This document shows, piece by piece, positions 7,593 to 16,500 of a stretch of DNA of 60,262 bases (its first letter is position 1; each line of letters starts with the position of its first letter). The notes beneath the pieces were generated by a model, which ran no database searches, had not been told where the DNA came from, and saw only the letters and a program-made list of their open reading frames with translations. The translations under genes and the position numbers were made by a program. The DNA is from Pseudoselenomonas ruminis (lineage in GTDB: Bacteria > Bacillota > Negativicutes > Selenomonadales > Selenomonadaceae): positions 1-60,262 of the forward strand of contig NZ_VTOY01000012.1 in the NCBI RefSeq assembly GCF_008271295.1, given 5' to 3'.

Positions 7593-9023
7593 TTACAACA
7601 TGCCGATGATCTTCATGACCGGCAGGCCTACGCCCATCCAGACTACGATATGAAGCATCGTGATGATGAAACCAATCTTCCACCACTGGCCCTGGCCCAT
7701 GAAGTTAGCACCGAAGAAAATCGGGGTTACACCGCAGCCATAGTGCGTGAGGAAAGAGGCACTGTTGCAGAGTGCGCCCAAAAGAATCAGTACACCGAGA
7801 ACCGGTGCGCCGGCAGCTACGAGAATCGTTGCAAAGGCAGCAAAGAGTGCCATGATATGCGCACTGTTGCTGGCCAGTACATAGTGTGCGAAGGTGTAGA
7901 CAAGGCAGAGGATAATCAGCATCGTCATCCAAGGCATGCCAGCAAACTGAGCCGCCATCACACCTGCGAACCACTTCATCAGGCCGAATTTGGAAAGATA
8001 AGCCGCCATATTAACGAGGACGCCCATCCATACGAGAACATCCCAAGCACCATGCTGTTTCGTGATATCCGACCAATCGAGGATTTTCGTCAGCAGCATA
8101 GCGGAAAGGCCCAGCAAAGCAACGAAAGCGGAGTCAATATGGTGGATCGAACCCGTTGCCCACATGATGAGTGCCGCGATGAAAATCACGCAGAGGATTT
8201 TCTCTTTGATGCTCATAGCGCCCATCTCGCCGAGCTCTTTCTTAGCCAGCGCCATGGTCTCCGGAGAATCCTGAATCTCTGGGTTGATGAGTTTGTACAG
8301 AATATACGGCGTAGCAATCGTCAGGATAAGACCCGGAATGATGCAGGCCATAAACCACTCACCCCAGCCGATGGAGGTGCCAAACATCTCCTGTGCCAGC
8401 GTGTTGCAAAGGACGTTGTTCGATGCACCCGTCAGGAAGATGCAAGCCGACGTGATGACAGCGGCATAGGCACTGAACATCAGGAAAGCACCCGTCTTCT
8501 TGTTTTTGCCCGTCTCCGCATCAGCACCTACTGCTGCCGTGACACTGCGGACAATCGGATAGATGATACCGCCGCCGCGGGCCGTATTGGACGGCGTAAA
8601 CGGAGCGATAATGAAGTCAGCCGCGCTCATAACATAAGCGACGCGCAGCGTGCTGCTACCGAACTTCGAAAGAAGCATATACGAAATACGTTTTCCCAAA
8701 CCTGTTTTGATAAATCCCTCAGCAAACATAAATGCCGATACGATCAGCCAAATCGTCGTATTGGAAAAACCTGCCAGTGCTTCACCGGCTTTCATGATGC
8801 CGAGGACCGGCAGCAACGCGCAAGCGATGATCGCGATTGCACCGATTGGCATCGGCTGCAGGATGAAACCTGCAATCGTTGCGATAAATACCGCCAAGAG
8901 GCCCCATGCCTGTGGGCCCACCCCGGCTGGTGCCGGGATAAACCAGATAATTGCACCGATGGCCACACAGATGAGGCCACGAACCAGCGGGCTCATCCCC
9001 TGATTTCCCTTTGAATCTGCCAT
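7593..9023 (-). CDS. DASS-family (SLC13) divalent anion:sodium symporter, dicarboxylate type
   Basis: This 476-residue inner-membrane protein has roughly 12 hydrophobic segments. The DASS hallmark APFTPSNTARGGGIIYP (an SNT motif) is at about 137-153 and a second repeat with SNSAH lies near 385. Family members carry succinate, malate, fumarate, citrate or 2-oxoglutarate with sodium. Placement upstream of aspartase and divergent from a sensor kinase supports a C4-dicarboxylate or aspartate-linked substrate. The start has GGGAGG six bases upstream. A 25-bp inverted repeat lies in its promoter region. Confidence 0.88.
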   Translation of the reverse strand: MADSKGNQGMSPLVRGLICVAIGAIIWFIPAPAGVGPQAWGLLAVFIATIAGFILQPMPIGAIAIIACALLPVLGIMKAGEALAGFSNTTIWLIVSAFMFAEGFIKTGLGKRISYMLLSKFGSSTLRVAYVMSAADFIIAPFTPSNTARGGGIIYPIVRSVTAAVGADAETGKNKKTGAFLMFSAYAAVITSACIFLTGASNNVLCNTLAQEMFGTSIGWGEWFMACIIPGLILTIATPYILYKLINPEIQDSPETMALAKKELGEMGAMSIKEKILCVIFIAALIMWATGSIHHIDSAFVALLGLSAMLLTKILDWSDITKQHGAWDVLVWMGVLVNMAAYLSKFGLMKWFAGVMAAQFAGMPWMTMLIILCLVYTFAHYVLASNSAHIMALFAAFATILVAAGAPVLGVLILLGALCNSASFLTHYGCGVTPIFFGANFMGQGQWWKIGFIITMLHIVVWMGVGLPVMKIIGML

Positions 9024-9054
9024 GATTGTTCCTCCCTATAATTCCGTTTCAGTG

Positions 9055-9079
9055 GTCAATTTTATTGTTTTCAATTGAC
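9055..9079. promoter_or_regulatory. 25-bp inverted repeat between transporter and sensor kinase
   Basis: GTCAATT (9055-9061) and AATTGAC (9073-9079) are separated by 11 nt in the divergent promoter region. Its size and position suit an operator for the adjacent response regulator (inference). Confidence 0.45.
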
Positions 9080-9221
9080 GACTGAGTTATTTGATGATAT
9101 TAATATAACTATCTGACTACGAGAAACTACAAAATTCTATGTATTAACTATAAATATATTGCTATATCTTTTATTTATGACAAATATGTTTTTCCATAAA
9201 TTCTTTAACGGAGATGCTAAC

Positions 9222-10577
9222 ATGTTCAATCAAAAGCCACTGCGTCAAGACTGGTTCTTGTTCGTTTTCATGCTCATTCTCGTGCCAATTGCCGGCGAGC
9301 CAAAAATCCATCCCTTTACCGGCGATTTCGAAAACTTTCGCGTGAGTTTCGGCTCGCCGGTTTTCCTGCTTTTCCTCCTTTGGCTTCAATCTTTTTCACG
9401 GATTTTTCTCGGCATCTCCGTCGGTATCGCCGTGATGATATTCCGAGCTTGTCTCGATATTGCCCTGTACGGACAACCTGTAGGACATTCCTTTTTGATT
9501 CACGTTCCAAACTTTTTCTACTATTTTACTTATGCACTATTTTTTGCCCTGCCCCAGCTCACCCGCAAATCCATCTACGCACAAGCCCTGGAAATCGCCT
9601 TCTGGGCTATCTTTGCCGAGGTATTTGCCGGCATTGCCGAGCTTGCCGTCATGAATGCCATCGCCTATCAGCACGGCTACCGCTTTACCCTTGAGATGCT
9701 GCTGCGGCTATTATTCATTGCCATTTTGCGTTGCTTCTTTATCCTGTCGTTCTTCTTCCTGTTCCAGCTTTACAACACAGAAATCCGCCTCGCGCGTAAA
9801 ATCAAGGAGCAAAACCGATTGGCACTATTGATCTCCAACCTCTATGAGGAAGCTTTCGAACTACGCTGCTCCCTGAAGAACGCCGAAGATGTCACGCATG
9901 ACTGCTACAAGGTCTACGACAAGATAAAAAACTGGGCGAAAACCCCCGAAGAACAGGCAATCGCCCGGGAAGTCCTGCGCATTGCCGGAGAGTGCCATGA
10001 AATCAAAAAGAATCACCAGCGCATCTATGCAGGCCTGCAGGAGCTTACCAGCAACCGCCATGTCGAAGACTACCTGCCCCCAAACCAGATTGTAAAACTA
10101 CTGGTTCACACCCAATCCAAATACGCCCGCTCGCTGGAGAAGCAGGTAGGGTTTCACACCGACATTCAAAAAGGACTGCCACCACTCCACGTTTTCATGC
10201 TGCTGTCAATTCTCGGCAATCTGGCGGCCAACGCCGTTGAGGCCATAAAGTATTCCGGCCTCATATCCATTGCCATCAGCGGCAAAAAAGGCGACGGCCT
10301 TTTACACATCAGCATCAGCAACACGGGCAGTTTTATCCCGCCGCGCCGGCTGGACAAAGTATTCCGCCCAGGCTATACCACCAAATTCGACAGTACCGGC
10401 AAAGCCTCCAGCGGCGTAGGACTGACCTACGTCCGCCACCAGACGGAAATGCTCGGTGGCACGATTGCCATTGACTCCGATGGCAAAAACATGGTCACCT
10501 GTGAAATCAAACTGCCCTGCGCCAAACTGCAAAAACAGCTGGAAAGGAAATCAGACGATGAACATAATGTTAATTGA
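9222..10577 (+). CDS. Membrane sensor histidine kinase, GlnK (YcbA)-like
   Basis: This 451-residue kinase has about six transmembrane helices in residues 10-205, a coiled linker, a candidate phospho-acceptor in HEIKK (His259) and a GHKL ATPase domain (N box NLAANAVEA near 332, then RPGYTTKFDSTG and SSGVGLTYVRHQTEMLGG). I chose ATG 9222 (GGAG eight bases upstream) over 9159, which has no ribosome site. It overlaps the response regulator by 20 nt. In B. subtilis the related GlnK/GlnL pair controls glutaminase and a glutamine transporter. Here the neighbours point to dicarboxylate or aspartate sensing, perhaps through the membrane domain. Confidence 0.82.
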   Translation: MFNQKPLRQDWFLFVFMLILVPIAGEPKIHPFTGDFENFRVSFGSPVFLLFLLWLQSFSRIFLGISVGIAVMIFRACLDIALYGQPVGHSFLIHVPNFFYYFTYALFFALPQLTRKSIYAQALEIAFWAIFAEVFAGIAELAVMNAIAYQHGYRFTLEMLLRLLFIAILRCFFILSFFFLFQLYNTEIRLARKIKEQNRLALLISNLYEEAFELRCSLKNAEDVTHDCYKVYDKIKNWAKTPEEQAIAREVLRIAGECHEIKKNHQRIYAGLQELTSNRHVEDYLPPNQIVKLLVHTQSKYARSLEKQVGFHTDIQKGLPPLHVFMLLSILGNLAANAVEAIKYSGLISIAISGKKGDGLLHISISNTGSFIPPRRLDKVFRPGYTTKFDSTGKASSGVGLTYVRHQTEMLGGTIAIDSDGKNMVTCEIKLPCAKLQKQLERKSDDEHNVN

Positions 10578-11427
10578 CGATGATGAAGCCATCCGCATGA
10601 TGCTTCAGGATATCATCGAAGACTACGACCTCGGTGAGGTTGCCGTAAGTCTCGACTCGGCCGCCACGCTCGACAACGGCCTGCTCGCCCTCCACCATAT
10701 CGACATTCTCATCATCGATATGCTGATGCCCGGCATCGACGGCATCGAAGCCGTGACCAAAATAAAAAACGGCTTTACCGGCAAAGTCATCATGCTCTCA
10801 CAAGTAGAGAGCAAAGACCTTGTAGGCAAAGCCTATGGCGAGGGAGTCGATTACTACATCACCAAGCCCCTCAACCGGAATGAAATTGTCAGCGTCCTCA
10901 AAAACATCAGCGAACACCTGCGGCTTGAGGCGTTCGCACAAAATCTCCAGCATTCGCTGGCCAACCTTACGCCACAGGCAAATACGGCGCCACTAGCTTC
11001 CAAGCCCGCCGCCAAGGGACCTGCCATCCTGCAGGAACTCGGCATTGCCACGGCCCCCGGCGCCCAGGACCTGCTCGACATCTTAAAATGGCTGAACCAG
11101 CATCACGGACAAGTCCCGAGCCTCAAAATGCTCTTCACTTCTGTCGCCGGCATGCGTCCGGACACGACGGATGCCGCCCGCGAAGCCAAAGCAATGGAAC
11201 AGCGCCTGCGCCGCACGATTTACCAGGCCCATCTCCACATCGCCACCCTTGGCGCCGTCGATTACACGGACCCGCGGTTTGAACAATATGCGCCGCTTTA
11301 CTTTGACTATGCCGACCTCCGCAACACCATGCGCCTGATTGAAGACGAGCAAAAGCCCAGCCTGTCACAGGTACATATCAACATGAAAAAATTCATTTTT
11401 GCCTTGCACGATGCCGTGACCAGATAA
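10558..11427 (+). CDS. Response regulator with receiver and YcbB (GlnL-type) output domain
   Basis: This 289-residue protein has a CheY-like receiver at 1-120: acidic triad DDD at 7-9, phosphorylation site Asp54 in ILIIDMLMPG, and the conserved lysine in YYITKPLNR. The C-terminal part (about 160-289) resembles the DNA-binding domain of B. subtilis YcbB/GlnL, with PSLKMLFTSV, EAKAMEQRLRRTIYQAHLHI and the YADLRNTM tail. ATG 10558 is preceded by AGGAAA and gives a receiver-like N-terminus; the longer upstream frame only overlaps the kinase gene. Likely targets are the divergent transporter and aspartase genes. Confidence 0.85.
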   Translation: MNIMLIDDDEAIRMMLQDIIEDYDLGEVAVSLDSAATLDNGLLALHHIDILIIDMLMPGIDGIEAVTKIKNGFTGKVIMLSQVESKDLVGKAYGEGVDYYITKPLNRNEIVSVLKNISEHLRLEAFAQNLQHSLANLTPQANTAPLASKPAAKGPAILQELGIATAPGAQDLLDILKWLNQHHGQVPSLKMLFTSVAGMRPDTTDAAREAKAMEQRLRRTIYQAHLHIATLGAVDYTDPRFEQYAPLYFDYADLRNTMRLIEDEQKPSLSQVHINMKKFIFALHDAVTR

Positions 11428-11428
11428 T

Positions 11429-12412
11429 CTAGCTACCGGATTTTCCGGCAACGGAGGAGTCTTGCTGGTAGAGTCCCAGACTCGACTGGATAAAGCCCTC
11501 CATTGCTTTCGTCCGGTAGCCTCTTTTTTTTACGGCCAGAAACGTCTCCCGCGTCGCCAGCTCGCCTGACAGCTGGTAGTAGACCAGCGCGTCCGTCGGT
11601 GCGGCCAGACTGACCAGCGTATCGGTCAAAATCGTAACGCCCAGCCCCTGTCTTGCCATGTGGAAAGCTGTCATCAGCTGATTGAGATAGAGCCGTACGT
11701 TTGGCACCACTCCCGCCGACTGAAACAATCCTTTGGCGCGGCGGTACATATCGTTTCCCTTGCCCAGCAGCAGAAAATCTTCCCCGGCAAATTCCTCAAG
11801 CGGTACCACAGGAACATCCCCCGACAAATGACGGCCTGCCAAAATATCGGCCCGCATCATTTTCCCTGCCGCCACTTCGCGGCGCTCATTGACCACCAGC
11901 CGGCTCGGCACAGCCAGCAGCAGATGGTCGGTATAAAAGGGCATAATCTCGTACAGCGAAGCATCATAGACACCGCTGTCCACAATGATATCCAGCTCCT
12001 CCGTCGAAAGTTTATCGTAAAGGTCCGCCGAATCCGACTCCGTCACAGAAAGCCGGATTTGCGGATATTTTTGACTGAATGCCTCTATCATCGGCGGCAA
12101 AAAGCAGGACGCAAAAAAATTAGTTCCGCCCAAATGCAGGGAACCGCTCTGGAGCCCTGCCAAATCACTGCAATAACGGGTAAGGTCATGCTGTATCCGA
12201 TAAATCCGCTCCGCTGCTTCAATATAGGCCTTTCCTGCATCGGTCAGCTGCAGTGGGCTGCGGCTGCGGTCAAAAATCGGCAGTCCTAGTTCCCGCTCTA
12301 CTTTTTTGACCGCTGCGGAAAGCGCTGGCTGAGATACAAACAAGCGCCGTGCCGCCGCCGAAAAACTTCGCTCCTGCCAGACCGCATAAACGTAATCCAT
12401 GCCAGTTAACAT
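11429..12412 (-). CDS. LysR-family transcriptional regulator
   Basis: This 327-residue protein has an N-terminal winged HTH (residues 5-60; SFSAAARRLFVSQPALSAAV) and a LysR substrate-binding domain (about 90-300). ATG 12412 has GGAGGGG six bases upstream. It is divergent from the aspartate racemase gene with a 116-nt gap, the classical arrangement for LysR control of the neighbour. That makes a D- or L-aspartate-related effector likely by inference. It converges on the response regulator gene with one base between the two stops. Confidence 0.88.
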   Translation of the reverse strand: MLTGMDYVYAVWQERSFSAAARRLFVSQPALSAAVKKVERELGLPIFDRSRSPLQLTDAGKAYIEAAERIYRIQHDLTRYCSDLAGLQSGSLHLGGTNFFASCFLPPMIEAFSQKYPQIRLSVTESDSADLYDKLSTEELDIIVDSGVYDASLYEIMPFYTDHLLLAVPSRLVVNERREVAAGKMMRADILAGRHLSGDVPVVPLEEFAGEDFLLLGKGNDMYRRAKGLFQSAGVVPNVRLYLNQLMTAFHMARQGLGVTILTDTLVSLAAPTDALVYYQLSGELATRETFLAVKKRGYRTKAMEGFIQSSLGLYQQDSSVAGKSGS

Positions 12413-12528
12413 GAATATCCCCTCCATATCTCATAGATTATTTTTATATAATTGTTAAAGTTATATGTATTTGCTTATATAATACGCCAATGCTATCCTA
12501 TAGGCAAGAAGCAAAGGAGGGAACGATC

Positions 12529-13272
12529 ATGAAGACTATCGGTATTATTGGCGGCATGGGCCCCATGGCCACTGTTGACCTCATGCAAAAGATAATCCTG
12601 GCCACCGACGCCCGGGAAGACCAGGAACACATCCACCTTCTCATCGACAACAACACCGATATTCCCGACCGTACGGCGGCGATTCTCGGTCAGGGAACCA
12701 GTCCGGTGCCAGAGCTTTTGAAGTCGGCGGACCGGCTCACAGCGCAGGGCGCCGACTTTCTCATCATGGGCTGCAATACAGCCCACTTCTTCCTGCCGCT
12801 CATGATGCCATTCCTCAAAATCCCCTTTATCAGCATGATTGAAGCCACGGCTGAATTCTGCCAGCAGCAGGGCCTCAAAAAAGTCGGCCTGCTGGCCTCT
12901 GCCGGTACCTGTCATTCCGGCATCTATCAACGCGCCCTTCACTATGCGGGAATTGAAACCATCCAGCCGGATGAAGCGCAGGAAACTGCCATCCACGACA
13001 TGATTTACACCGGAGTAAAAGCCGGCAGAGACTATTACGATACCACGCAGGTACGAAAGGTGCTTGCGGACATGACGGCCGCCGGTGCCGAGGCCTTTAT
13101 CCTCGGCTGCACGGAAATGCCACTAGCCATTTCGCAGTACCAGCTCGAAGGGAATTTTCTGGACGCGACCCAGATTTTGGCCGAAAAGGCAGCCGCTACG
13201 GCGGGTGCCAAAGTCATCAGCCGGCTTCCCGCCGGCAAAGCAGTTTTATCCACAGAAATATCCACATACTGA
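12529..13272 (+). CDS. Aspartate/glutamate racemase family protein (probable aspartate racemase)
   Basis: This 247-residue cofactor-independent racemase has paired catalytic cysteines in MGCNTAH (Cys82) and LGCTEMPLA (Cys194). The N-terminus MKTIGIIGGMGPMATVDL is typical of the YgeA/RacD branch. ATG 12529 has AAAGGAGGG upstream. The neighbouring LysR gene probably controls it. With aspartase 5 kb away it could channel D-aspartate to fumarate or make D-Asp for the cell wall. Glutamate racemase is less likely because the N-terminal GGMGP form marks the aspartate branch. Confidence 0.87.
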   Translation: MKTIGIIGGMGPMATVDLMQKIILATDAREDQEHIHLLIDNNTDIPDRTAAILGQGTSPVPELLKSADRLTAQGADFLIMGCNTAHFFLPLMMPFLKIPFISMIEATAEFCQQQGLKKVGLLASAGTCHSGIYQRALHYAGIETIQPDEAQETAIHDMIYTGVKAGRDYYDTTQVRKVLADMTAAGAEAFILGCTEMPLAISQYQLEGNFLDATQILAEKAAATAGAKVISRLPAGKAVLSTEISTY

Positions 13273-13276
13273 CCGC

Positions 13277-13323
13277 AAACTGGGGATAACTTGTGTATTA
13301 CTCGCAAGTTATCCCCAGTTTTT
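13277..13323 (+). terminator. Strong terminator of the racemase gene
   Basis: The 17-bp perfect stem AAACTGGGGATAACTTG / CAAGTTATCCCCAGTTT has an 11-nt loop and a T-tract. A-rich sequence on the other side makes it partly bidirectional. Confidence 0.9.
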
Positions 13324-13418
13324 CTGTGACTATTTGACTAAAGGAGGAGAACACTGCTCCCGCACCGAATAAAAAGGTACAGTTTATTGCAAACCGCCTA
13401 TTCGAAGGGAAACATATC

Positions 13419-15605
13419 ATGATAAAACGAATCATTTCTATACTGCTTTTATTCTGCCTTTTATTGAGTACTACCGCCACGGCCACCGCTCCCAAATTGC
13501 GGATTGGCTACATCGAGCCGGACCAGAGTATCCTGTCGTCCATTTACATGCGCAACTATTATGCCTCCTATCTGGACGAGCTGGCCAAACATGCCGGCTG
13601 GAATTACGATCTCATCGATGTCTCCATTAACGACAGCCAAACGATGCTCACTAACGGCACCATCGATTTGCTGCTTTCGGTCGAAAATCCCTACACCGAT
13701 ACTCCCTCTGGCAAGTTTGCCTTCAGTAAGGAATTCTTTGGTTTTGACATCGAAAGCCTCTACACCCGTGCTGGCGACAAGCGCTTCAACGCTCATGACC
13801 TCAGTACCATAATGGGCGCTAAGGTCGGATTAATCAAAAACCGTCATGCCAATACACAGTTCATGACCTTCCAGCACGATAACGAACTCTCCTTTGATTT
13901 GCGCTATTTTGACAATCAGGATGAACTCATCCAGGCGCTGGTCGACCAGGAAATCGATTTAGCCGTCGATACGGCCACCAACTGCAAACCCGGCGAACAG
14001 TTCCTGCTGGCATTTGCCCGGATTCCGGTACGCGTTGCCAGCCGACTGGAAGATTCCGCACACCTGCGGGAATTTGAAACGGCTATGAACAATCTGCGCG
14101 TTGAAAATCCGTCCTTTGAACCCAACTTGAAAAAACAGCTCACCCAGCGCATTGACCACCAGCTGACACATTACACGCCAGCTGAGAGCCGCTTTATTGA
14201 AGCGGCCGAACCACTGCGCATCGTCATCTTCGGGGGCAGCGCCCCATACATCGAATTGGATGACAGCACAGGGATTGCCTCCGGCATCTACGCAGATTTG
14301 CTCAATCTCATCAGCCGCAACTCCGGACTGCGCTTTTCGTATGTTCACGTCAAAACCTACGACGAGGCGATTGCCGCACTGGAAAATGGTGATGCCGACA
14401 TCATGATGGACATCTACACCAACCGTCCGGACGAAATTCCCTTCACCTATACCAATTCGTTCTTTACCGTCCCCTATACGCTGATTGGCGCCTTTGAGGC
14501 AAAATCGCCAACCACAACAGGAAAATCCCGCGTCATCATGTCCCAGCCCATGCCCTCCCTGGTTTATTTCCTGCAACAGGAATATCCGGATTGGGAAATC
14601 AATACCACGGCTAAGTCCTCTAATGACAGCCTGAATATGGTTGCACGCGGCGATGCCGACTTCGCACTGATTAACAACATCAATCTGGAAACGGAACGGA
14701 ATCTGATTCTGCATCCGGATTTGACCATTGTTCCGGGCATAAACGTCCAGGTGCCCATGGCACTGGCCATAGCGGATGGCAAACCGCGCATCCTGAAAAC
14801 CATCCTCAACAAGGCAATTATCCAGATTGACCCGCAGGACTTAGTCCGCATTATGCAGCAGCATACGGTTGCCACCAAACCGAATCTTTCCATCAGTCAT
14901 TTGCTGGCCTTCTATCCCATCCAGATTGGCCTTGCCATCGGACTGTTCCTGCTGCTGCTGGCCGGCGGTGCGTTCCTCTGGCACTATGGCCGGAAGCTGA
15001 AACATCAACGGACACTGCTGGAAGAGAAAAATCAAGCGCTCCAAACAACGATCAATACGCTGGCTGAGGTAAACCGCAGCCGCGACAATTACAAAACCCT
15101 GGCTGAGACCGATGCCCTCACCGGGCTGCTGAACAAGGCCGCTATCGAAAAAACCGGCCAGGAAATTCTCGCCAAACCGCCAGCACCAGAACGCTGTCAT
15201 GCACTGTTCATCATCGATTTGGACCATTTCAAAGAAGCCAATGACACCATGGGCCATCAAAAAGGCGACGACATCCTGCGCCGCTTCGCCCTCTGTCTCA
15301 TGCATATCGTCCGAGCCAACGATGCGATTGGACGCTTTGGCGGCGATGAATTTATCCTGATACTTGAAAATCTGCCGCGGCCAGCGGCCATCGCCATTGC
15401 CACCCGTATCAACACAGCGGCCCGCAACCTCGAACTTAACGAAGAAGGCAAACCGGCCCTGTCCGCCAGCATCGGTATCGCGCTCTCCCCCGCCCACGGA
15501 ACCACCTATGCCGACCTCCTGCACAATGCCGACCAGGCACTCTACCAAACCAAAGAAAACGGCCGCGACAACTGGACGCTGGCCTTCTACAAAAACAAGC
15601 AATAA
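13419..15605 (+). CDS. Diguanylate cyclase with two periplasmic solute-binding (SBP_bac_3) domains
   Basis: This 728-residue membrane sensor makes cyclic di-GMP. It has a signal peptide (1-24), a first amino-acid-binding-like domain (about 25-235; LRIGYIEPDQ) and a second (about 265-485; LRIVIFGGSAPYIELDD with GIASGIYADLLNLI). A transmembrane helix lies at about 497-520, followed by a coiled coil and a GGDEF domain (565-728). GGDEF is intact at 641-645, and the inhibitory I-site RAND sits exactly five residues upstream (632-635), so feedback control by c-di-GMP is expected. No EAL domain is present. GAAGGG precedes the ATG. The ligand may be an amino acid given the domain type and the aspartate genes next door; this is inference. 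Confidence 0.92.
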   Translation: MIKRIISILLLFCLLLSTTATATAPKLRIGYIEPDQSILSSIYMRNYYASYLDELAKHAGWNYDLIDVSINDSQTMLTNGTIDLLLSVENPYTDTPSGKFAFSKEFFGFDIESLYTRAGDKRFNAHDLSTIMGAKVGLIKNRHANTQFMTFQHDNELSFDLRYFDNQDELIQALVDQEIDLAVDTATNCKPGEQFLLAFARIPVRVASRLEDSAHLREFETAMNNLRVENPSFEPNLKKQLTQRIDHQLTHYTPAESRFIEAAEPLRIVIFGGSAPYIELDDSTGIASGIYADLLNLISRNSGLRFSYVHVKTYDEAIAALENGDADIMMDIYTNRPDEIPFTYTNSFFTVPYTLIGAFEAKSPTTTGKSRVIMSQPMPSLVYFLQQEYPDWEINTTAKSSNDSLNMVARGDADFALINNINLETERNLILHPDLTIVPGINVQVPMALAIADGKPRILKTILNKAIIQIDPQDLVRIMQQHTVATKPNLSISHLLAFYPIQIGLAIGLFLLLLAGGAFLWHYGRKLKHQRTLLEEKNQALQTTINTLAEVNRSRDNYKTLAETDALTGLLNKAAIEKTGQEILAKPPAPERCHALFIIDLDHFKEANDTMGHQKGDDILRRFALCLMHIVRANDAIGRFGGDEFILILENLPRPAAIAIATRINTAARNLELNEEGKPALSASIGIALSPAHGTTYADLLHNADQALYQTKENGRDNWTLAFYKNKQ

Positions 15606-15640
15606 CGCTGACCGCAACAATGGACATAATAGCCATATAT

Positions 15641-15682
15641 AAACCGCCCTCGCGGACTTTCGAAAGTCCGCGAGGGCGGTTT
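15641..15682. terminator. Bidirectional terminator, perfect 42-bp palindrome
   Basis: The arms AAACCGCCCTCGCGGACTTT / AAAGTCCGCGAGGGCGGTTT meet at a CG centre. It lies between the converging diguanylate cyclase and glutathione peroxidase genes and can serve both. Confidence 0.88.
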
Positions 15683-15688
15683 ATTTCC

Positions 15689-16234
15689 TCAAAGCAGTTT
15701 CTCAATCTCTGCAGCCATCTCTGCCGGAGCAAAGGTAGGCTCGAAACGGGCAACCACCTTGCCATCACGGTCTACCAGGAACTTGGTAAAGTTCCACTTG
15801 ATGGAATCCCCTTCCAGATACTCAGGGAAATTCTGCTGGAGGGCTTCCGTAAGTTTCGCCGCAATGGGGTGCGACGCATCAAAGCCCTTGAAGCCCTGCT
15901 GCTCAATCAGATACTTGAAAAGCGGCTGGGCCGTTTCGCCCCGGACGTCGCCCTTTTCGAAAATCTGAAAGGTTACACCATAGTTCAAACGGCAGAACTC
16001 CTGCACTTCGCTATTGCTGCCCGGCTCCTGTTCAGCAAACTGGTTGCAGGGGAAGCCCAGGATTTCCAGCCCCTGTCCCTTGTACTTCATATAGAGGTCC
16101 TGCAATTCCTTGAACTGGGGCGTAAAACCACACTTGGAGGCCGTATTGACGATTACCAATACCTTGCCCTTATAGTCCGCTAAAGATTTTTCCACGCCTT
16201 TATTGGTCTTTACCACAAAATCATAAATGCCCAT
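15689..16234 (-). CDS. Glutathione peroxidase family protein (thiol peroxidase)
   Basis: This 181-residue peroxidase reduces hydroperoxides. The peroxidatic Cys35 is in [11 protein letters not shown], with FPCNQF (61-66; Cys63) and WNFTKF completing the Cys-Gln-Trp-Asn site. It uses cysteine, not selenocysteine. Bacterial members of this type usually take electrons from thioredoxin, which fits the trxB and glutaredoxin-like genes just upstream. It is the last gene of the operon rbr-trxB-grx-gpx, 35 nt after the redoxin gene. Confidence 0.93.
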   Translation of the reverse strand: MGIYDFVVKTNKGVEKSLADYKGKVLVIVNTASKCGFTPQFKELQDLYMKYKGQGLEILGFPCNQFAEQEPGSNSEVQEFCRLNYGVTFQIFEKGDVRGETAQPLFKYLIEQQGFKGFDASHPIAAKLTEALQQNFPEYLEGDSIKWNFTKFLVDRDGKVVARFEPTFAPAEMAAEIEKLL

Positions 16235-16269
16235 AATAATTCTCCTCTCTTACAGCAAACTTGCTTTCA

Positions 16270-16500
16270 TCAAAGGCCCAGCATTTCGTCCAGCCTGGCC
16301 TTGTCAAAACTCAGCACATAGTCTTTGTCATTGACCGTAGTGATCGGAACCATGGTGTCTCCCGTCAGCTCATAGCAGGCATCACGGTCAACATCATTTT
16401 CCTCGATATTGTGCTCTTCAAATTCCACATTCTTGCTCTTCAGGTACTTCTTTACCTTTTCGCACCAGGGACAATCGTTGATTGAATATACTTTTACCAT
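16270..16500 (-). CDS. Glutaredoxin-like redoxin (CPWC)
   Basis: This 76-residue thioredoxin-fold protein has active site CPWC (10-13), the cis-Pro segment TMVPITTV and the C-terminal helix FDKARLDEML. It overlaps trxB by 7 nt. Small redoxins linked to a TrxB-like reductase are known from anaerobes and act as the disulfide carrier for peroxidases, so it is the likely electron link between TrxB and the peroxidase downstream. Confidence 0.9.
   Translation of the reverse strand: MVKVYSINDCPWCEKVKKYLKSKNVEFEEHNIEENDVDRDACYELTGDTMVPITTVNDKDYVLSFDKARLDEMLGL

Noticed and set aside
13341-13421. Possible leader peptide with AGGAGG and a CTG start ending in the ATGA of the diguanylate cyclase
   Set aside because: The CTG start and lack of a recognisable regulatory peptide make this too speculative. 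The AGGAGG may be chance.
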